Source: Rotaria socialis
Taxonomy: Eukaryota > Rotifera > Eurotatoria > Philodinida > Philodinidae
Assembly (NCBI GenBank): GCA_905331475.1
Contig: CAJNYU010002679.1
Coordinates: 102,221 to 166,220 of the forward strand
Direction of reading: 5' to 3'
DNA: 64,000 nucleotides
A program made the translations under genes and the position numbers. This document shows positions 24,938-39,325 of this stretch, piece after piece (positions within the stretch are counted from its first letter, which is position 1; every line of letters starts with the position of its first letter). Below the pieces are notes generated by a model. That model saw only the letters and a program-made list of their open reading frames with translations, was not told where the DNA came from and ran no database searches.

Positions 24938-27900
24938 CAAATGATCTGTATAGCTATTGTAGTTATATCAATCAACTTCTATCGTGATGACAGCTGACAT
25001 TTTTCTTCATTAGAAACAAAAGGCATTGTATACATAATATTTTTAGTGTATTGTCTTGACATAGATAGCACATGCTAGCTACAACATTAACCTTTTGATA
25101 TTGTTCTAGAAGAAAAAGAGAGAGAGAGAGAGAGAAAATGAGGACGCTGGTCAATGCTCTTTTGATTGCTTTACGTCTAATAGAATATGGAAGAGTGAGA
25201 AAAAAATGAAAGCAACGCTTATAATTCATGATATAGACGATGCCATCGGCCAGCCATCGAGAAGTAGGGCGTCAATTGAATTTCCTTTCGCTCTTGTGCT
25301 CTTCTCAGTCTATTTGTCACACATCATAATTCTGTCATTTTTCTTCTTGTATGACGGCGAGGCCATATGGAGATCTTTCACACACGCACATATTAAAAAA
25401 TACAATCAAAATCATCATCATCATCATCCTTCTTGCCATTGTCAACAATGTCCATATATATATAACTTAATGTAGCCTACCCTCAAGCGAGTTTCATGTG
25501 TGAGTGGTAAAAAAAAGAAAGAGGAGAGAAAAAGAATATTTATAGTACATAGTCATTCTCTAGCTGCCATCATCCTATTATTACTTTTTTGGTTGTGACT
25601 ATTCAAAGATGTTTTAAAAACATGAAATTTATTCGATTGTCTGGCGCGATGAAATTGAGCAGTGGGGCTGTTTTCGTCTCCCAATTCAAATAACAATCAT
25701 TTTATTGATGGATTCTCATTAAAACATCTTCGAAAACTAAAGTCAAAGTTTATTTTTTCTCGGCGATTGATTTTAATTTGTTTGAAAGAATAGATTTGAC
25801 TATAACCTCGAGTCATTAATACCAAACGGGAAATACCCCTGGAATGTTCTTTTTCTTTTCCTCATTCATTAATTGCTTAATTGGTCTGTGGCCTTATCAT
25901 CATTGTCAGTTGAACTAGAAGCAAGATAGAACTTGTCACGCACACTAATCACATTCAAGTTTCTCTATCCTTTTCTATCTAGTTCTTTTTTTTTATGTTG
26001 CATCGAATAAAACAGTGTGCATTTAATCGAGCCAATTATACACATGCGCACACACACCGTATTTATCTTTATCTTGTTCTTATAAATTAAGCTTTTCAAG
26101 ACATAAAACTGATTATCGTAAAATCCTTGAAAGACTCTTTTTTTCTTCTTATTGTGTAATATTAACTCTTATGCATATGCACAATAATGTGTTGTTCTAA
26201 TTGTTCTATACATTTGATTTAATGTCTTACGTGCCTAAATATATATACTTCCGCTTAATCCATTTTTCTTTTCTGCGGATACAATGAGTAATAATTATCG
26301 TGAAAATATTGCATCCGTTTGATTGTCTGTCGATTAACTCTCTGTTGTCCAATGGAATGTAACACCAAGGTTAATACATAGTGTCACAAACGAGGCATTT
26401 GTTATCTTCTAACTCTCATAGACAAATATTGAGTTTCTCATGAGAATAGTTCATCGATTAATAGGAGTGAACCAAGGCTAACTAACTCGGAGAGAATAAA
26501 CATAAATGTTGATCTACAGCACGCCTTACTCTTCTGTCTCTCTAGCTCGTTCCAGCTTCCTTCATTTAGCCTCTTTTGTATGTATTGTGCCAGGAAGCAA
26601 TGATGATTAATCACTTTGATAGCATGCGGTATTTGTCCCTTACGTAACGATTTTACTCTCGTTCTTTTCTTATCCTTTTTTTCTTCTTCTCGATCTTCTC
26701 TCTTTTTTTTGTGTATGAGAATATAAAAAAAAAATCTTCCCATTTTTTTACGAGCATCCGCTTTCTTTTTCTTATCGTTCAAAGCTTGTCGACAATGACA
26801 TGAGCCAGAGTAAGTGAACATTTCAGTACCACAGACACACACACACACACATTTATTGAGCTTTTCTCTTCTCAATTTACACAGACGCGCGGCTGTCTTA
26901 CACATTAAAAGTAAGTCTATACCATATTCGATACGATTAAAATTGATCACTTAGGTACACATATGTCAAAATACTAGTACGAATAAGTTTCTGTTTATAA
27001 AAGGATATTTTTATTTTTTGAATTATGAGCAAAAAACAATCGTTTGTTATTGTTTGATGTCCGAACGGAAATTGCTTTTTATTTGACATACATACATATG
27101 ATAATAACATATGTGCTCTATTCTCCCTCTATATCGCTAACAAAATTCAATCGTTTATTATTTCTTTTTCTTTCTCATATACAAAATTTAATTGTTTGCA
27201 TTTATATGTGAATCAGAACAGCTGTACAAAAAAATAAACTAAAAGAAAGATATAGTTTATGGTAACGATGATTACTATTTCTTTTTATGATAACCTTCGA
27301 TTTAGATCTGATATCATTAAGTGTAAACAACTCGTATGTGCATATAATTGTATAGAACTTGAACACGATTATCATATTGATCATTATGTGACATACATAC
27401 AGTAGTTATTCATTATGATTATTTACATAAATACGGATAAGAAACTTCTATAATGACATCATCGTAGTTAGATTTCGATATTTTTTTTTCTGTTTCATTG
27501 CACTGCGATTAGAGTTCTTCAATGTTGCACGACAAATATACATCGATCGAAGTAGTTATAGTTGCGTTGAATACGTAATAAGCACATTGCATATTTATAT
27601 GCTGCTGATAAGTGAAATTATATAGACAATCTTTCACACTCGTAAAAGTTGTTCGTTTAACCTTCAATTCGAATAGACGATGATATTTCAGAACGGTACA
27701 GATCGAATATTTATGATCGTAGAGAGAAGACGAAAAAAATCAGAACAAATAATTCAATCGATTAAATTTCAAAAATTTAATCTACATATAGAATGAGATT
27801 ATCATCGATTGTCATTTTCTTTCTTTCTTTTATTCTCAATCCTATTTAAAATCGTAATGATCAGTTTGTGATTAAGTTAAAATAGCAATAGTGGCTTAGC

Positions 27901-29352
27901 ACATTTTTTCTCTCTGTTTGTAATCCATCCTTTTTCATAGTGTCTCAACTCGTTCATTGTCTAATTATTTCTTGGTCACATATGCACAGTTGCAAATCGT
28001 TTACTACTGCTGTTGCCGCCGCCGCCGCCGCCGACGACGACGACCCATAAATCATATCATCAATCGATAGTAGTGACTGGTCAACCAGCGACTGCTCTTC
28101 ATTTCTCTTTTCTTCATTGCAGGTAACATACGTACGTACATAAACTGAACTAATGGTTTGTTTGTTAGTATGGTACTTATACGTTCACCTTCTTCTGTCT
28201 AATTATTTCTTCTTTTCGACAGATTGAATTATAAACAACAGTAACAAAAACAACGACAACATATGTTTGTAACATCCATGGCCAAGTTTGTATAACCTCA
28301 TTAACAAGACCATTTTCATTACAACATTAGGCAGTTTCTTCTTCTTCTTCTTCTTCTTACTTTTGCTTGAAGCTCATTCTGTCTATGTGTAGACCCGTCA
28401 TTTATGTACTTTCTATTATTATTGATGTATTTGAAAGTTCCGATTAATGAACAATCAATGTCGGTATGATTCTTCTTTCCTATTCACGTCAACGTACGTG
28501 CGTGTGTATGTGTGCGTGCCTCCCGACGCAACTAATTAGGTCGCGCGTCGACAAGTGATTGAAAGTATGTAGAATTATTTCGACAGAGAATAAGAACTCT
28601 TCCGCACTAATGCCTGACGTAGCAAGGTACCGACTTTTTTCTGTACATTTACAACGCTAGAAGAAAAAGAAATCGTTAAATTGTTCATTACACTATGATG
28701 TAGTGTTTGACGAGTGTCATTTACACATAGCACGTCGTGATTATGTACGTGTCGAAGTAGTAAATGTTAATTGCAAGTGAGATGGACAAGGGATGACGCC
28801 GGATAGATGTCCGTGACTGTAGTTCATGGAGCTTATTGTCAGTGGTCTCTATCTCTCTCTTGTCTCATATGATTGTGCAATTTTTTTTCTGTTTTTTCTT
28901 TGTTGACAAACGCGTCGAGTTCGATGAGACGAGTGCGCGAGACAAACATCATCAGTGCGTCGTTCATTCACATTAGTCTTTTCAACATTGTTGTCTGCAA
29001 CAGAATGAATAATAGGCATCAGCAACCAGATGTTGGTCAGCATTCCATCTGTCTTCATTGTCGGGCAATATATATCGTAGCGGCATCAGTCGCTGTATAT
29101 ATTAACAATTAATAATAGTTTTTCTTCTTTTCACTCATTCAATGGGCATTGTCCATTCATCTTAAAACTTCTTATGTCATAATCAATATTACAATATTGT
29201 GAGTATGAGAAACAAATTCATTGTTAGCATGTGAAACATTCACTTCTTGTATTAATTATATTCATAAAATGAAACCACTGTTTGTTTTTATATAATATTG
29301 ATTGATTTTTCTAGATGAATATTTAGTATTATTGCCTGACATTAGATTGATA
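24938..29352. other. Long intergenic region upstream of two divergent genes
   Basis: About 4.4 kb between the minus-strand selenoprotein-P-like gene and the plus-strand Roundabout-like gene, so it probably holds both promoters. It contains microsatellites: (GA)n near 25110-25135, (CA)n at about 26833-26850, a GCC/GAC run at about 28013-28046 and TTC repeats near 28330-28350. No coding frame is convincing. Confidence 0.45.
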
Positions 29353-32300
29353 ATGATTCAATATCTCGTTCTAATTTTTTTCTTTCGTAAGTATGAAAAA
29401 AAATATTGACTGATTTTTCATCGAGAAGACAAAAAACTAATTATTTCTGTGTGTTAGATTTATGTCAAAGTACAACTAATGCTCCAGTACTTATTGAACA
29501 GCCACAAGATATGATCGCAGAATTAAATAAACCGATGGCTATACATTGCCGAACCGAGTCATCATCATTAGATGATCTTCATATTGATTGGTATAAAGAT
29601 GGTCGATTAGTAACAACTGATCCTAATGCGCGTATTATTACAGAATTCATGGCATTACATATTATTAATACAATGCCACAAGATGCAGGCATTTATTATT
29701 GCATAGCGAAAAATTCTCATGGACAAACTCAAAGTCGAAAAGCACGAATACAATTTTTGAGTGCGTAAAATTTTATCGAAAACAGGTTTTATAGAGAAAA
29801 TATTTTGTTTAGAACTTGATAAAGAATTTCTTATTTCGCCAACATCAGCAAGTGTTTCAATTGGCGAAATGGTTCGTTTACGTTGTCAACCACCGCATGG
29901 TTCACCAATCCCAACAGTTTATTGGACAAAGGACGGACAGAATCTTTCGGTTTCACTTGATCATTACGATCTTGTTCTACCATTAATTCAACAGTCAGAT
30001 TTTGGTTCTTATCGTTGTCTAGCATTCAATGGTCTTCTACGTCAATCGTCGACAGCTCATTTAACTGAATTTCATCGACCAAAAATTACTATTCAACCCT
30101 CATCATTAACATCACGTATGGATTTACGTCGTGGACAATCGATTGATTTGCAATGTCATATTGATAATGATCAATACAAAGTTGAATGGCATTTTGGAAA
30201 TAAAATTATTCGAAATAATCATATTCATATGCCATCGATTGAATTTAATCAAAGTGGAATTTATAAATGTGTGGGTCGGTTTGAAAAATATAAATTTCAT
30301 GAAGAAATTCTACTTGCTGTTTACGATAGTAAAATTTCAAATAATGAAGAAATAATTTTTAGTCAATCAACTCAAACAGTGTTTCTTGGACGTTCAGCTA
30401 TGATTGATTGTTCGCTTCCGTTAAATATAGGAAATAAACTCATGTGGTCATTGGTTAATCGTTCTGAAATCGATAATGTTAAATTTGATTATGATGCTAC
30501 TAATCAATATCGTTTAAAATTTGATCGTATTAAAGAATTTCATCATAATCTTATATTTGAATGTTATTATGAAAAGAAAGATATTAAAAATCAAGGTTTA
30601 ATTAAATTAAATGTTGAACGAATTGAACCACCACCAATTGTTTCCTATGTGCCAAACAATCAAACAGTACCGATTGGTGTTGAAGCAACATTTTCATGTC
30701 AATCAGAAGATGATATTAATATTCAATGGTGGTTTACACCTTATTATCGACCTTATAAAACAATTAAAATTAATAATAATCAAAAATATCGTATTGAAAA
30801 AAATCATAATTTAATTATTCGAAGTGCAGAAAAGTGAGTAACGATCTTTTCCATTGATGTCGAGAAATATATGAGATACTATCATTCATATTACGTAATG
30901 TCATAAGCTCGAAATTTATGATTCCTTTACTAGTAAGATAAGAAAAGAAAAGGAGTTAGTCTGGCACCTATGAAATGATCATGATCGCGCAAAGAACGAG
31001 AGATTTCTATTATGGACAAGATTAAAGAATAAAAAATAGGCTGTTCATTATGGACTTTTTATCGCGGTGTTGCAGAAATAAAGTTCAAACTAATAAAAAA
31101 CTCTGTTCTTTGAAAGATTCTACTGTTAGTAAAAGTGACTTTTACTTTGAAAAGTTCACTCTAAGATACGTATTGTATCTTCAATTGTAATCTTATGTTC
31201 TATCGCTATCTATTCCAATTAAGTATGTTGAATAATAATGACATATGACAAAAGACTTCGCTCATTTCCCTTTCCTGTTCTCATTATTATTCATGAATGG
31301 TTATGTTCTATCATTGATTGATGTACTCCAATGATATTTTAGAAGCGATGCTGGTATATACAAATGTATATCAATTAATAACAACAATGATGAAACAACA
31401 TGGATAGGTCATTTACATGTTGACGATGCTCGTTCAAATGTAAAATTTCATCGTGTTGAACGTAAAGATCTTCCGCCAGCTCCGTCACAACCAATAGCCA
31501 TAGCAATAAATAGTCGTTCAATAGAATTAGTTTGGAATATTCAATCTGTTGACCTGATTGATTATCTTATAGAATATTATGATCTTGACGCTGATCAAAA
31601 AAATAATCTTGAATGGAAACGTTTAATAGTAAAGAATAAAAATTCTCGGCAAATTATAAATGATTTGAAATCAGATTCAATCTATCAATTTATGATTCGT
31701 GCAAGAAACTCATTTGGTTATGGTCCACCATCGATACTATCGGAATTAATTGAAACAAAAAATAATCAACAATCAATGGACGAACTTATTTATCTTTATG
31801 ATCCAATAGCTATTCAAGAAACAAGTTTAACAATTAAATGGAATATTTTACAAAAAAATTCTTTAATTAACAAAATTTCTATTTATATAATTAATAAAAA
31901 GGAAAGTCATGAACGTATTGAAACAGTAACAAACTCGTTAACAACATATACCATTAATAATCTTCGTCCGGACACAGATTATGCAATTCATTTAGTACCC
32001 ATGCTAGATAGCATAGGTCGTGCAAGTAATCAAATATCTATTCGAACATTAGAAAGTACTCCATCGTCATCACCAACGAATGTTCTCGTTCAACTAATAT
32101 CTACAACTGTACTTTCAATTCGCTGGAGTTCACCTCTAGAAAATGAAACCAATGGACAAATCATTGCCTATAAAGTGAATTGTCTAGGTTCCAATGAAAC
32201 AACTTCAATACGTTTAACAAATATTAGTTCAGATGCAAAAGGATTACATATTAGAAGCCTTATTGAAAATATGGAATATTGCATCAGCATTGCAGCACGT

Positions 32301-34195
32301 ACACGGATGGGTTATGGTCCTTATTCACGACCGATGTGTGTCATAATGAGTAAGTAGAGAACAGCAAAGTTATTAGAAAAATAATTGACATCCTGATATT
32401 TTTAGACGAGAAATTTTTACAAATAAATCAAAATCAATTGAAATATCGTCTACGTGAAGTTATATCCCAGCCATGGTTAGTTATTCTTCTTTAATTTAAT
32501 CTTTATATCATTTAAAAATAAATGATTAGGTTTCTATCAATCATTATTCTATCAAGTATTCTTGTTACGTGTGCTTTCGCTTATTTTATTTGGTTATGTT
32601 TTCATAATATAAATGGGCAACATCGATCTCGTATTAAGTTTCATAGTTCAGCTTCATCATTAAACCAATCAGTTGAATTACCTATTCAGAAAACATTGAG
32701 TAATGGAAAACGCTATGACTTAATTAAAGATATTTCGACAACATTACCATCGTCATCGACAGCGTTATGGATGAATTCCATACCCAATGGTATGCGTCTT
32801 CAATGTTGTACAACAGCGACGACAACATCAGCAAGCAGCAACAGTGAACATCATTCAATGAATATACAGAAAAATCCAATTAATGCGCTTTTACATGAAT
32901 GTCGACAACAGCAACCACAATCGCAACAACTGAACCCCTATGCGACAACAGGTATATTTCAACAATCAACATCGTCGGCTTTACCATCTTATGTAAGTCA
33001 AATATTTTGTCATAAATATCGCGGCCATTAGAATATCAAATTGAATGATTCCCGGTGAGATTCTACATGCGCTAGATAAATAAAAGAAGTTTATCAGTAC
33101 AAACACTTTGGATCTGAAAATGTGCGATGCACATGTGTTTGGTAATCTCATTATGATAATACTGAATGCATTAAGTGAACAATCTCCAACAGATTCTCGT
33201 TGTTTTTTTCTACGTATAATCAATCATCTGGGCAGTGATCTCTATTTTTCTTTCTATGCTCTTTGGTACATCAGTATTTTGACTTTGATTTCCGTATTTC
33301 ATCGTTCTTAAGTTGATACTATTCTGACATAGCTACTTGTTTTTTATCCTTTAAATAGTCAGAAACAGTTCATTCACCACCATCATCGCATCATCTATTA
33401 TCTGATCAACCACAGATAACATCAACTTCTTCACCTACAGTACAATATCAGCCGCCATGGCTTGATCATCATCCATCGTCAACATTGCAATATAATTCAC
33501 AAAGTCGTACATCATACAATCAATACCATTGTAAGCATTGCACATCGCAATCGAATCCTCATACACCATCCGCCACACGTCCAATCGTACAACCATCTTT
33601 ATCTCATCTTCAAAATAATAATAATAATCCAACGACAAAGACTCCAACTGTAAATACAAGTGAAACCAATAAGACTACAATGGATAGTATGCAACAAATC
33701 ATAATGAACAGTTCATCTTCGTAAGTTATCTTTCACTATTATTACTATACTGCTTGTTTTAAAAAATGTATCTGCCATGCAGCAATCTAAAAACTCAATT
33801 TATACCATCATATATAATTTATAGAGTAAAACATCAATCGGATCATATTTCCCAAGTTCAATCTGCAAATCCAATAATGACGAATTCGTTAGATGCAGGT
33901 TATTATTCAATATTTAAACTCCTAATATAAGATAATTGATTGTTATTTTTTGTTTCGAATAACAGAAACCATGACAACATCATGGATAAGTTCAATCGAC
34001 GATAATAATCATGAAAGTGCTTCTTCGTCATCGACTGATAAATATGAATTTGGGAAATCAAACCAAAAACAGAATCATTCGAGTAGTGAAGGTTCAATAT
34101 TTTCTGATTCGGATGTTCAACAATCAGACGATATTAATGGATCAGCATCGGTTAATTTCGAACGAGCACCAACTTTTCTCATACCAAATTTGTAA
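29353..34195 (+). CDS. robo: Roundabout-like axon guidance receptor, 1187 aa, 9 coding exons
   Basis: Exons: 29353-29386, 29458-29760, 29813-30833, 31343-32349, 32406-32475, 32530-32992, 33359-33720, 33825-33898, 33966-34195; all phases agree. Signal peptide MIQYLVLIFFFHLCQS. Five Ig domains follow, with Cys pairs in IHCRTE/YYCIAKN, RLRCQPPHG/YRCLAFN, DLQCHI/YKCVGRF, MIDCSLP/FECYYEK and TFSCQSE/YKCISIN. Three FN3 domains start near PPAPSQP, DPIAIQETSLTIKW and TPSSSPTNVL. A transmembrane helix (FLSIIILSSILVTCAFAYFI) precedes a Gln/Ser-rich cytoplasmic tail. The 5 Ig + 3 FN3 order, the Robo-type Ig2 start (LDKEF, GE, CQPPHG, PTVYW) and NPYATT in the tail, like the conserved PYATT tyrosine motif of Robo tails, identify the family. 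Robo binds Slit and steers axons and cells. I see no LPPPP Ena-binding motif, so this tail is reduced relative to fly or vertebrate Robo. Confidence 0.87.
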
Positions 34196-34420
34196 TCGGA
34201 CACTTTTCTTCTTCTTCTTCTTCTTCTATTTCCTAAATCTAGTCATTACATGTATGATTAATCTTCAGCAGTAGTTTATTATTTTTTTTTCTAGCTGTCG
34301 TTCAGATGATTTTATTTGCTGTTGTACAAAATAAGTGACATTTTCAGGGATTTTTCAACACAGTTATGACAATAAAAACGTGTTGCATTTTGTTTTAAGA
34401 TTAACGAATGTGAATTTCTA

Positions 34421-34426
34421 AATAAA
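34421..34426 (+). terminator. AATAAA polyadenylation signal of the Roundabout-like gene
   Basis: AATAAA 226 bases after the stop codon at 34195; an earlier CAATAAAAAC occurs near 34370 and could serve instead. Confidence 0.4.
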
Positions 34427-35418
34427 ATCTTCATGAATGAACACTTCTTTTTCAAAATTACACAATTGCAATGAAACCCATTACATAAATCCAATCTTAT
34501 AATCAGAGAATATTTCCTAACTAAAAATGTGTTCTATTTTCATAATATTTTGTGAATGACTTTCTCAAAATTTTCCCCTCCATTTGAAGTCAGAAAGAAC
34601 GCTGTTAGAATCTCATACGATAGAACTCGTCGAACGTTCACAATTTCTGTTCACTACGAGTTACAGGAAAGACAATTGGTTTTTCAAATAAATAAGAGAC
34701 GATGAAATAGCACGCTTGTCGTTAAGCCAAGAAATTCTCGACTTAATGGCATTTTATATAGTTCTGCTGTTAGAACTGACAGTGTTTGAAATAGGAGAAT
34801 TATTATTTTCTTGTTTCTTGCCCTTTTGGTGATATTTACTTCGTCGACACGAGACCTTAATGGAAGAGATTATGCTGTCTGTCTAAAATGCATATTTGCT
34901 GTTTTTGTTTTGTTTTATCAAATACGACCGAACAAAACATACCATTTGATGTATGATTAATTGCGCAACGAAGTTAACGCAGAGATTGTTAATCATCGGG
35001 AAAAAATATTGTCACAAGTTTTTCGACATATTTGCATGAGAAGTAACGACAATTAAATGTGATCGTACTTAGTTTTAGACCAATAATTTAACAGCACTAC
35101 GCTAACATGATGGTGAACTTTCGTAATATGAATAAACACTGAAACTATACTTTTCTATGGATTATCTTCAAGCATGAAATCGATAGAAAGGAAGTTTTTA
35201 AATGTACTTTGACATCAATACGTTGTAAATTATTTTTATTTCAACTGATATAATGAAATTTTGATACAGCTACACACGTAAGTGTGATATTGTAACGCAA
35301 CGATTGCAGTCACAACTACGTTTAAAATCAAGATTTGGTGCTTCCCCACTCTTTTCCTTGATAGACACTAATTTTATTACTGCCTCGTGCCAATTTATGT
35401 CATATTTCTTTTTGGATC
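34427..35418. other. Intergenic, no gene seen
   Basis: AT-rich with no open frame of note. It presumably carries the promoter of the intronless glyoxalase-fold gene that follows. Confidence 0.4.
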
Positions 35419-35796
35419 ATGCAAGTGAAACAACTGGATCATGTTGTTTTAGCAGAAGCTGATATCGATCGGACGAGGGAGTTTTATCAGCGTGCAGTCG
35501 GTATGAAATCAGTCGCTAATAACGGACGTTGGTCACTTCATTTCGGAACTCAGAAGCTGAATCTTCGTGCGTATTATGGTTATGAATTCGAACTGAAAGC
35601 TACACATCCGACACTGGGATCCGCTGCCCTTTGTCAAAGGTTGATCAATCATTTTCAACGATCAAGCATAGAAACCATCGAAGGACTTATCCAACGCACT
35701 GGAGCTCAGGGGCCCATTCTGTCTATTTGTTTCTTTGATCCAGATCTCAATTTGATTAATGTAGCCAATCAATTATCTGAGAACGATTTCAAATAA
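35419..35796 (+). CDS. Glyoxalase/VOC-superfamily protein, GLOD5-like, 125 aa, intronless
   Basis: A single uninterrupted frame from ATG to TAA. It starts VKQLDHVVLAEADIDRTREF and YQRAVGM, the first beta-alpha-beta unit of the VOC fold, then SLHFGTQKLNLRA, ATHPTLGSAALC, and the second half with RTGAQGPILSICFFDPDLNL and INVANQL. The RTGA-GPI-S-F-DPD-NLI signature is that of GLOD5 and its bacterial relatives. In that family metal ligands are His of DH, His of NLHE and Glu of NLIEV; here they read DH, NLRA and NLINV, so two of three are lost. The protein may be inactive or have a new role. Length is normal for a single-domain member. It has no introns, unlike all other intact genes here, which may hint at bacterial origin or retrocopying; both are inference. 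Confidence 0.83.
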   Translation: MQVKQLDHVVLAEADIDRTREFYQRAVGMKSVANNGRWSLHFGTQKLNLRAYYGYEFELKATHPTLGSAALCQRLINHFQRSSIETIEGLIQRTGAQGPILSICFFDPDLNLINVANQLSENDFK

Positions 35797-35904
35797 TGCA
35801 GATTCTGAATGTTTCATACTCTCATTCTTAAATGTCATCCGAATATAATATTGATGTATCAGCGAATGCATCGATTGTATTCGTGAATATCTTCTCTTTG
35901 TTAC

Positions 35905-35910
35905 AATAAA
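35905..35910 (+). terminator. AATAAA polyadenylation signal of the VOC gene
   Basis: AATAAA lies 109 bases after the stop codon of the glyoxalase-fold gene. Confidence 0.5.
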
Positions 35911-37460
35911 TATTCATATGTTAATGTCTCTAGATACGAGTATAATATTCGTATTTCCAAGGGAGTGTAAGCATTTTCTCGTCCGTGATATTTATTTGGG
36001 TGATTCTTTTTAGTTTGTTTCAAGTTGTCGCAAGGGTGTGAGTGCGTTAATCGAATTTAAATCATATCGTCACAAATATGTTGCTGTCTATTCTATCAAA
36101 ACAGCGGCAAGCTGATACTTTCTGAAACGGTATGATATCTTACGATAAGTTGCGTGAAAAGGAATACTAAGAAATAATAAACAAAGTTCCCTGATGTCAT
36201 TATCATTGTTTTTCAAACTATGATACATTGAATATATGAAGGTATAAATGTAAATATTCTATTCAACGGTATTCAAACATCAGTAATTTCATATCGAAGA
36301 AATGTAATTTGTGTTTTCTTGTCAGTTTTACACAGTGTTTCGTCATCACAAGTACAATCAATCGTTCAACAGCCTGATTACTGGCAATATACGTATATTG
36401 ATACAAGGGGGGAAACCAATATTTTATCAATGTATAGCTCATATATACTGTTTAGATATTTGATAAAAAAAAGAGTATGCCAGTCAGTGTAAGAAATGGA
36501 GTCGCAGTCTTTTACTCTGTAACAATACATTTATTTCTTTCTGAAAATTACGTTAAGGTCCATTCATTAAAAAAATCGCGGTGATCTTTTGAATAGTGCG
36601 AGTATTATTATGAGCCATTTTAAAGCGAAACCTCGATCTTTCTTTGATATTTTCTCATGTGTTGACCAGATCCGTTTCGAAGTCGAATTAAAAAAATATT
36701 TTTATTCATCCATAAGTCTCATTTGTTGAAATTATCCAACTATCAGTACATATTGACTTCAAGAAAGAGAGAGCGAGTAAGAATCTATATTTCAGACCAA
36801 ATCTATACATACGTGAAATATGTGCATCGTTCGCGTTCGTTGGCCCAATAATACGACTGTGATGTAATTGACTTTAGACCGTATTAGTTATTAAAATGAA
36901 TGGAAGTTGAACCTAAAAAAATCAATTCAACTCTAATTTCCTCGAGTATTAGTAGTAGTAGATGTGTTTTCGAAGGATATTCTCCTTTTTATTGGAATCA
37001 ATATTTAACAAGTAACAAGGCTTTTCCAATTAAAATAATGGTATAATTGTACAATATAGTTTTTATGATATTCGACAAAATTATTGAAGTCACTGACTAG
37101 AAAACAAATATTACCTATCACTAAACTGATTTTAGTACTAAAATACTGTTTTCATAGTCTACAATCATTGACACGGGGTTCATAAATTTATCTTCTATAG
37201 ATCGATGCATTCTACATGACTCCTATAAAATTAGACACATATAAAAAGAGTCAGTTTTTCATGGCTCAGTGTGAATATCTGTGTTTACGTCAACAAAAGA
37301 TGTCAATAATTTAAAAATCACCATCATGACGATGATCTAATAATTGCGTATTTACTTCAAATATATTTTAAATACGATCATTTTTGTTAGCTGAATATTG
37401 AAAATGTTAAAGAGAGGACATTAAGAACAAAAATTGACTGATAAAATAAACTCCAAAAAT
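35911..37460. other. Convergent intergenic region, no gene seen
   Basis: Lies between the plus-strand VOC gene and the minus-strand tubulin gene. It includes one copy (36038-36050) of the GTGAGTGCGTTA motif that is clustered at 49.8-51.9 kb. No gene was seen. Confidence 0.4.
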
Positions 37461-39245
<1,785 letters not shown>

Positions 39246-39311
39246 GATATCTTGTTTTTCTCTTTTTTTTTACTTTTATCACACAAACTACTAGCTCCTA
39301 TCGTTGTTCGT

Positions 39312-39325
39312 CCTTATATATAAGA
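39312..39325 (-). promoter_or_regulatory. TATA-like element of the alpha-tubulin gene
   Basis: CTTATATATAAGG on the minus strand about 70 bases upstream of the ATG, a fitting place for a core promoter with a short leader. It is a match by eye only. Confidence 0.35.

Noticed and set aside
26438-26950. 170-codon open frame on the minus strand
   Set aside because: Its content comes from simple sequence: a (CA)n run read as Cys-Val repeats and Lys/Arg/Glu runs from pyrimidine tracts. No domain is visible.
28013-28046. GCC/GAC run as a coding Ala or Asp repeat
   Set aside because: Surrounding frames close quickly and no exon joins it; treated as a microsatellite.
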